In this document: piece by piece, positions 42,806 to 51,900 of the stretch | How positions within the stretch are numbered: the first letter of the stretch is position 1 | Layout of the letters: every line of letters begins with the position of its first letter | NCBI RefSeq assembly: GCF_014851395.1 | Contig: NW_024041039.1 | Span: 1,994,360 to 2,058,359, forward strand | Direction: 5' to 3' | Source of the DNA: Micropterus salmoides | Lineage: Eukaryota > Chordata > Actinopteri > Centrarchiformes > Centrarchidae | Length of the DNA: 64,000 bases | Made by a program: the position numbers and the translations under genes | Notes under the pieces: generated by a model | Seen by the model: the letters and a program-made list of their open reading frames with translations, nothing else | Database searches by the model: none | Told to the model about the DNA's origin: nothing

Positions 42806-44645
42806 GCCCCGCCCACCGGGGATTCTTGGAGAGACGCAAAGGAAACCAAGCCCGGAGAGAGGGGACGAGGAAACATTCATCACTGCGTTTTTTTTTAGCA
42901 CATCAGCTTTCATTCACACTTTCATCAGCTGATTTTACTTGCAAAGCCGCTGGCTGGTTTCATCAGATGCAGGAGGTGAGATCGGCTGGATGAGCGGGTT
43001 TATTTTCCTTTGCTTGCCTCGTTAGAGACTTAAGTGCAGTTTAGTGTCCGACTCCTAACTTGTTTACTGTGTTTTATAGTTGTCTATTTGGACTAAAGGA
43101 CCAGCCTCACATGTGACTGAATAGACATGATGGTAAATGATGTAAAACGTGTTTCTTGCTGACAGACTCTCCGACTCTCTCTGACTAATTGTCTCCATAA
43201 TAAAAGTTGATGGGAGAAACAAAAGACGAAAACATCTTTCTAATAACCTAAATGAAGAAAGTCGTGCTGGGCTTTTATTGTTCAGACCTACAATGAACTC
43301 AGACTTTAACTTAGACAGTGAATCATAAAACTAATCAAATATAGCCGAACTCTTTACAGTAATGCACTTAAGTTTAATGTTATCTGTCCTGTATCAGATC
43401 AGTGTGATCAGCTGCAGCGTCCAATCAATATAACGGCTACCCAATAAGGGGGTGTGTCATCTGCGAAGGATGCACTGGTGAATCCTCGCTCCTTGCTCCT
43501 CAGAGATCGCTCCTCCACAATCACAATCACATCCAAACCTATGACTCTGGGTGCCGACCCCTTTTGGGGCTCTACTGTGTAACTTTCTTGTACATTCATT
43601 GAACACCTGAGGGTCCCGATGTGGGCCGATTACTTCAGCCTTGCAGTAGTGCAGCACCTCGCTCTCTTCTTTCCCCGTCAGCAGAGGCGTCCCCCTTCAG
43701 GGAAGTGGCTCCGTTGTTTTATTTCTACACTTCAACACCTCTACATCCACCATACTTTCCCTCACTCACACCCATCACTACTGACTTGACTGATTTTCAC
43801 ACGACATGCTTTGTTTTACGTTCTATTTAGATTTATTGCTCATCCTTTGTTAAAAATAAATGACTTTGTTATACTTTCAACATGGTGTGTCTCCGTATTT
43901 GTCACGGTCCAAGAGCCAGATCTTGACAGTCACAACATATTTAAAGTCAAGCTCTCTGCCATTTTATTTTTTTTACATTTCACTGTTACTGTGTAAAAAC
44001 ACGTCCCAAAGTCTTAACCCCAAACGAAGCAGCTGAACTGAGTATTCTGGATATTTACTGCAGTGAATACAGTTCCTGTTCAGCCCCCAGAGTAACCAGC
44101 ACCACCCAGTGGAAGAATACAACAGAGGAAGACACTGTAGCTTTCAGCTCACTTTATGAAGACAGAAATATTTCAGACATGAGGTTACATGTTATTCAGG
44201 CCGTGATTAAAGAGCACTGTGCAAAGTAACACACAGATTATATGGCAAAGTGTATAGTTCATTCACAAAAGCTGTAGCACTTGTAGTTACACTGAATCCC
44301 TGAATCAAACATTTGACAGCATCTGTAAGACAAAGCATGAGCTGCTGTAGACACAGAGCAGGGGCTCAGAGACAAACAGGATTTAGGAAAATGAGAACTG
44401 GATGCAACCTGGTGGATCTGAAGGTAGCAAGATCACTTTATGGTGGAAGAATTCACCAAGTGAACGGATCTTTGTTAAGAGCATTCCTGCCATCCAAACT
44501 GTGTCTGGGATTTGATCAGCTCTGTTTCACCCTCTCTGAGCCCCGCCTCTATTCTCTTCATCCAATCAGCAGCTCAGCAACTAATCATCCATGTGTACAT
44601 GACATACTATTTCCCAGCATTGTTACATCCACTTTCTTGCTTTTT
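42806..44645. other. Non-coding stretch
   Basis: No exon or repeat assigned. A GC-richer patch at 42806-42880 follows the MITE. Frames at 43408-43657 and 44313-44666 carry no recognisable domain. Confidence 0.4.
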
Positions 44646-44649
44646 CTCT

Positions 44650-45070
44650 GCAGCCCCCTACTTTAATTGAAAGTTATCAAAAGTTAGCTAGTCGCTTGCT
44701 CGCTCCATTAATTGATGAGAGCATCGATTTAAAAGCTATGTCTGTTTTTCCCATTAAATGGATGTTGAACCATGAGGACACAGTCCTGTACATGAAGAAG
44801 ATATTTCTTATTAAAAAACAATCAAATTAATCAAACAGTCTAGCACACATGAGGAAATATGTATGGCTTCAAATTGATGATCAAAGCACATATGGAAACG
44901 TTATGCCTGCTGAAGTCATGGAAAGATTTCAATAACAATACAATATCAGGAATAATATATAGTCCAACATTGATATTTAAAGTTTTCTTCTTTTTGATGT
45001 TCTTTAAAACAGTGAAAAAAAGATTGTACTGTAAAAACAAACAAACCAGGGTCCTCATTAAAGACACATC
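44650..45070. repeat. 3' flank of SecA-like gene, duplicated
   Basis: Counterpart of 28530-29060 (AGTTAGCTAGTCGCT, CTCCATTAATTGATGAGAGC, TAATATATAGTCCAACATTG). It lies about 0.8 kb downstream of the SecA-like stop codon, whereas in the small gene it lies almost directly after the stop. Confidence 0.65.
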
Positions 45071-45875
45071 CTAAATCTTTTCCCATTACAGACTGAGGTT
45101 TTCTAACTTTAGATTGTTTTACCTATAGTCAGGATTCAGACTTCACTGAAGCATCCAAGAAGCTAAAATCAAACATTGTGAGTCCTCACTATAAAACAGC
45201 ACAGACCTGATTTAAATTTAAAAATTATATTAGCCTGCTGTGGCTGCTCAACAACTGCATCTTTGGAAAAAGGGGAACCCTAAATATATGGTAGGAAGAT
45301 TATTATGACCTTTTACAGTAATTAGTACGGGTGATGTTCTCCACTGACAACGTTCTAGTGACAAATTATCATTAGTTACAGCAATAGATTGTTTAAACAT
45401 GGACTTTGTCTAATTTCTATTTAAATGTATGTTTGTATCCTAACCACGTACCATTGCTCCTAGATTTCCAGGTACACCAGGACAAATGGACAGAACGTAG
45501 AACATTTCAGTGGAGATGTTTACAACTCACTACCAGAGAATCATATGGCCAAAGGCAGAACTGTTGGGGTGTAAAATAGGCACATTGACAGTTATGTTGT
45601 TTGTGAAAAGTCTGTCCAATGGCACAGTCTGTTTGATTTCCATTATGGAATTCAAATGTAAAGTAGAATAATCTTTATGTTTCCTTTCTTTCACTTTTGA
45701 GATGAGACAGGACAAGCAGTTAGGATTGTTTCTGTAATGAGCCCCCTGGATAGTAAAAGGTTATTTTGAATTAAACCAAAGGAAAAGTGATTCTCATGAT
45801 ACATCTTCAGAGAGGTCTCTTGATGATGAACCTGGAGCTGGAAGATCTCTGTAGTTTTCATTTTACTTCTTCAGT
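45071..45875 (-). other. Probable 3' UTR and flank of SecA-like gene
   Basis: About 0.8 kb after the inferred stop at 45876. No further coding exon was recognised. No polyadenylation signal was placed with confidence. Confidence 0.35.
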
Positions 45876-45906
45876 TCAATCAGTCACATTGCCAGGTTTC
45901 GATACA
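45876..45906 (-). CDS. Last exon of SecA-like gene
   Basis: Follows the acceptor TGTTTTCTTTACAG (complement ending at 45907). Joined to the two leftover bases of the preceding exon it encodes S-V-S-K-P-G-N-V-T-D and then TGA. The phase fits exactly, which supports the intron. Confidence 0.65.
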
Positions 45907-48900
45907 CTGTAAAGAAAACACAAATTCACTTTGATCAACTGCTCACCATAATGCAAAGTTTACAGTTTAGGAGTGGTCTCACTCAGTAGGGAGCTGGGAG
46001 GTCGATCGTGTTCTGATTACTCCAGAGGCTGAGCCAGTTGTTGCCTCATCAAGTTAGGCCTGCTGTCATAGCCGACAGGCACAGCCTTCACAATGGACCT
46101 CCCACCCCTTTATTTCCTATTCCAATACCAGACAGGTTTTATGCTGAATTTGCTTCCCGTACACTACTCTTTAGAAAATACACACAACCTATAAATGCAA
46201 TGTCTGACATTTTAGAAATGATCTTACCTTTGAAGGGTGCTGATGACTTGGTTCCTGAAGGGATCATTTTGATCTTCATATTTTTTAGCATTGATCCAGT
46301 CCTCCATTTCTTTTTTAATCTCTGGTTTCATGAGATCTGTTTTGTGTTCCAGGAGGTTGAACCATTTATCCACTAATGCTTTAGAATGTTCTGGAAAACT
46401 GTCCTGGAAAACCTTCAGCCTGGTGGGACTCATTTTCTTTTGGTCAAAATTGTTGTACTCCTTGGAGCTGTCTAGCATACTTCTGGGCATTGCACCAAGG
46501 ATGGTCAGTTTGAAGGTGGCCGCAACATCATCCTTGCTTATGGTTTCAGCCAGTAAGTCCCTGAATCTTTGAGATTTTGTACTGGGGAACTCACGATGCA
46601 CCTCTTCTGGCACATAAACAATTGGAAGCCCAAGCCCATGAGTGTTGTATACGTCCTCTATAAGCTTTTTATCCAGAGGAGAAGAGGCTGTTGCCACCTC
46701 AAGCATAGCTGTAGCTAATTTACTATTCTGGTTCAATTCATTTGCTTTCAGTATACTGTTTACTGGTGGTTGGTGATCTCCATTGATGAACTTTCCAATT
46801 CCTTTTCTGTCCTTTGAATCCTGCTGCCACTCTTCGTACAGTTTCACTTCCCAGTTTCTTGCTCAAGAGCTTCCTCAGTTTCTTTCATGAGTTTGATTTT
46901 TTTCTTTGCTGGTGCAGCTCCCTCTGCCATGTACCAGTCCCCTCCTCTGATTGCTTCAGTCCACTCTTTGCGCTTGATGAAAGGCTCCCATTGGCCTGGA
47001 TGTCTGAGGAGAGTGTCGGCCTCCACAGATCGGAGGCGGCTGCTTCTAAAGCGATCTCTTCTTCACTGGCCTCTGGTTTCATGCCTCGTGCCAAAGCGTG
47101 AAACAGGCAGCTCTTGCTCTCGCTGTCTATGTTTACTGTCTGGTTATTGATGCGCACGTCATAATGGCCGTCTGGGTGTTGGGCACTCTTTGGTCTGTAG
47201 ATCAGTGTCACAGTTTGACTGGTGGCTTTAGCTCCTGGGTTCAGCTCCTGCATCTTGGTAAGTCTGCCATGGCTGTCCTCTGTTAGAATAACAACCTTAG
47301 TCCCAGTGGCTTCTGACAGGACTCTGATATCGAGAATGGTGCCTGCAGTCACAGGGTTCCTGATCTTTTCAGCATGTGACTCTGAGCGTTTACCTGCCTC
47401 TCCTGCAGATTTATGTTTAGCATTCGGGTCTCCTGGCATGTATGAGATGTATCTGTTGTTCTGTCCAGCTTTGAGTTTTTCCTCTGTTCTGTCACTCTTT
47501 AAGCCAGTTCTTACATAACGGCCAATGACGCCATTTACTTGGCCTTGAACTGAGAAACAATGTGACTGGAGAACTTCTGGTGGAACACTTCTACCAAAGC
47601 ATCAGCCAATAAAGCACTGATGGTGTCGGCCAAGTCCTGCTTGAATTCTTTCAGCATCTCAGCATCTGAAGCAGACAGCTCATTTACCTTCACTTTCTCT
47701 GACAAAGCTTTTTCTTTTTTAAATATATTCAGCTGTTCATGGAGGTTTGAGAAAAACTTGCTGGAGAGGCTGTGCACTGTACTAATAGCATCTCCTGCCA
47801 GTACTCCCATGTGGACAGCTTGGATGGCCGTCAGAATTCCACGTGCTTTCCTTTGGCCTCTGCTTTAGCTTTGTTAATCACTTTGGAGAAGGATGAATTG
47901 AGCTTGTTCTGCCAGCTGAGGTCTGCATAGAACGGCTGTGCGGCAGTATTTGTCAACTCTTTGAAAATGGCCAGCAGCTCACTCTTTCTGTTCTTGTCCT
48001 GCAGGAGATCATGAAGCTGATTTTTATCCTTAAGGTGTGAGAGGACGATGGAGTCTACTAATGAAGCCAAGGGCTCTTTTTCCATATTGGATTTCACATC
48101 TTCAACAATTCCCTTTTTCACGTCATTTTTGATGCTGTTCAGTATTTCTTTCAGTATTTGCTCTTCCGCCTTACCAAGTCCATAGGTAATGATTTCCTCT
48201 ACCATTTTTTTAGCAGTGACTTTTACTGCATTCTTCATATTTGTCTTTGTGACAACACTTAAACCATCTTTAGCCTGTCTGGAGAGAAACTTTGGCATCG
48301 CCTTCAGCTGTTTCCCAAAGGCCTTTATTAACATTTTAGAAGCTTTGAAGCCCTTTGCAATCAGCTTTCCAACTCCAAACCCAATGAGAGACACACCTAT
48401 AGAAATGGCTTTATCTATAGCCCATGATGTCCAGCTGAATTCTCCAGTCACCATGGCCTCTATGCCAGTGATGCAGTCTGATATTCCTTCAGTGATGAGT
48501 CCCATGCCGACTTGAGCTAATGTCCCAAATGTAAATGCAGTGAGCAGTGCTCCTCCAATAATCTGTAAAATTCCAAGACAGAACACCAGCAGACCTTCCC
48601 ATGAGAAACGAGGCTCCTCTTCCACAGAAAATACATATTTCAGACCTTGACTGTAGAGGTTGTAGGCTTCCACTTGGAGCTCTTCATCAGCAGTCGACAC
48701 CAGGGAGAACATTGGGGATTTTTGACTATTGCATCCCTCCCTCTTTCTTTGATCTCATCCAGCTTCTTGATGGCCTCAGTAATGTTTTTATCAAAGTAAC
48801 TCAACATGCTGCACTTGGTTGTTAACTGTTTTTCAAGGCTGGTTTGGTTACTGTTGGCTGAGTGTGCAGAGGACATTTTTACAAACTGCAAACAGACCAC

Positions 48901-51900
48901 GGATTGTTCACTGAGATACTTCAGAGACTCCTGAGCCTTCTTTAGATCATCTCTGGCCTTAGTCAGGTAATCTGCTTTCTGCTGCTTTATAGTGCAGTAC
49001 GCATGACTGTAAAAAGCTATGGCTGCCCAGCTTTCATCTTGATTCATGGCTTTTCAAATAGCCTGGCGCTGACGTCCCATTGTTTTTCACTCAGCGCGAC
49101 ATTTCCAAACGTGATGTAGTGATAAATGCTAGAACACGGTGAAGTCTGACTTTGAGACTGACTTTGTGCCAATGACAAATCAGCTTTCAAACTCTTTTGC
49201 AATTCATTTCTCTTCAACTGGTCAATTTCCTCTGATTTTGTTTGCAACCATATCCCCCAGAACTCATTCATGATGGCAACAACAGCTCTTTCCTCTTCTC
49301 CATCTGTCTTCTTATAAACATCTTCAAGAGTTTTGCAGTACTCTGAAAACAGGTCCTCTCGCAGTTTCAACTCAGTGACATCGTTCATCATGTGATTTAT
49401 CTTTTCTGCTGCAAGTCTGTCCCTTGTGCTCTTAGCTTCCTCCAGAGAAGACACCATCCTGAAAGACTGGTGTTCAGTGGACGCGATTATCTGAGCAGAT
49501 CCAGGTTTACCTTTACGAGCAGTTCGACCAAAAGCCTGGAGTTCCACTCTTGTGTTCTCAGAGAGGAAGGAGAGGATCACAAATAGTCCTCCATTGTTGT
49601 TCACCTGTTTGGACACTTTTATGTCTGTGCCACGCCCGGCTAGGTTTGTGGCAACAATGACATCACCAGGTAGCAGCTCCCTTTCTATTTTGCTCAAACT
49701 GTCTTTGTCGCTGCGGCAGTAGAGAATGATCTCACCTGGGATGCTGCTTTTCAGCTCTTCGTAGATCTCTTTGGCTTTGTTGATAGTTTCACAGATCACC
49801 AGGGCTGCTCTTCCATCTCTGTATGAATTTGGGGAAATCTGAGCCATAACCACACGTTTTATTTCAGATTTCCACTCTTCAGCTGAGGTCTTCAGAGTAC
49901 CTTTGACCTCAAATAACTTCTTCCGGTCGAATGTTGGCATTTTGCAGGCAGACAGATTTGGATATAGCTCCTGCAAAACAGAATGTCTGCTTTGCTCCCA
50001 AGTGTCCCGTTGTTCCATATATTTTCCCATGGTACTTTTCAAAAAAGGAGATGTTAGACACGTAGTTTGTCACTGTCGAAATTGTGCTCAGTTTGATTTG
50101 GTGTTTAATCTCAACAAACTGCTGCAGACCATCCCCCCACTTCTTATTCAGTTCTATTATACCAGTTGACCTGAAATCCACTGGACAGACGTTGTCGTTT
50201 TCTACAACATATTCCCGTCCTTGCTTCAGCTGCATTGCCAGAAAGGCATTCTGAACCCACTGACACTTTCTTCTCCACCAGATTCTTCAAGAATCCAGGA
50301 ATGCTGATTTTGTCTTCATTGTTTGTATATGGGGTGTACTGAATCTTCTCTGAGATTAATTCTGCAATGGGCTTGATGAGAATTTCTTCTGAATCATAGA
50401 GAGTACAACACAAGCCTTCCTCCAAGACAAGAAATTTAAGCTCTGGAATGTCCTGTTGTTGTACGGGCTGCGTTTTCTAAGACGGAGCAATCCCTTGTCG
50501 TCTAAAGTGTAAACAGTGAAACCATAGGGGACATAGTCCTCAATTTCTTGGAAAAACTTACCACAGCATCCTGACTCACAGTTTTCAGTTTGATCAGAAG
50601 TTCATCCTTTTCACTTTTGTAGGTATCATCTGTAAATCCACTTGGCACAGTGTTGGTTTCTTCAGCGATACGTAAAATGTCCATTGGATCATTAATGTCA
50701 GTTTCTTCTGTGTCTATTGAGTCAAAGATGGCCTTGAAGAATGAAGCAGGAGGACCCGGACAAATGTCTGGTCTCCTGTAGACAGGAAGCCGTACTGGCT
50801 GACGTGGCCCCAGATCATGGCCAGGATGATGTTCAGGTGCTGCATGCAGACCATGGGGCTGGACAGGTAGGTCAGCTGCACTCCCTGATCCAGCAGCAGG
50901 GAGTCCACTTCGTCGATTATGATGCACTGATAGCTGCGATCAGGCCTCACATCCTTCATCTCAAATATCTGGCGAAGGTGATCTGCAGCGAAGGCTTCGA
51001 TAGTGCCATAGACCACGTCCTTCTGGTAGCATTCTTTGCGATCTTTATCTTGGGTTTTATTTGTGTTTGTGTCAGCTGTCAAGCCAAAGTACTTGTAGAA
51101 GTTGGTCCATTCTTCTGCATCTCTTTGACATAACACAGAAGAGCTGGACACCACATCTACTTTTTCACCCCTAAGCGCACGCAGCACTGCAAACATTGCT
51201 ATGACACAAGACTTCCCTTCTCCAGTGCCCATCTCCAGGAGAATCCCAGTGTCAGACAAGGCCAAGAGGCACCAGCTGATCATCTGGGTGGTTCTGGGCC
51301 ACCACTTCCCTTCAGCCTGGCACAGGTTTACAGCATTGCATAAGACTGCCAGGACCTCCTGAAGGTCTTCTGTGTCCGTGCTGTGACTCAGATTCCTAGC
51401 TCGCTGTACATCTGTGTGGTTTTTAATTTCACCGGTTTCGATCAGGTTTGTTACATGAGTTACTACACTGTATGATTTACTCAGTGTTTGTTCATCGATG
51501 TCTTTCATCTGCCGTATTTCATCAAACAGAGTGTCAAGGCTTTTTGTTTTCTCATCTCTCAGGCTCTTTTCTAAATGCTGGATCAGATTCTCAGTTCTAG
51601 TTGACTCAAAGAGTTTAAGGAGAGATTGGTTGTCCTTGTCTGTCCACGTGGAAGACACCTGATACGTTGCCATCAAGTGTAAAATCTTCATGATGGAAAT
51701 ACAGTCTTCATCATGATGGTGGTCAGTTAATGCTCCAAGGAGGTTTAAGGCCTCCATGGGGGACCAAAGTCCAAGATTTGAAACCATCTGGAAGAGTTCC
51801 TTGATTTGTGCTGTTGAGTCTTGGAACTGCTCTGCACAGTCAAATAAAATCTCCAAACACCATTTGCCTGCAGGAGATGTCCTGTTTTTCTCAGCTTCTG

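Noticed and set aside
44313..44666. 117-residue plus-strand frame
   Set aside because: No recognisable motif and no match to the duplicated unit at the corresponding place.
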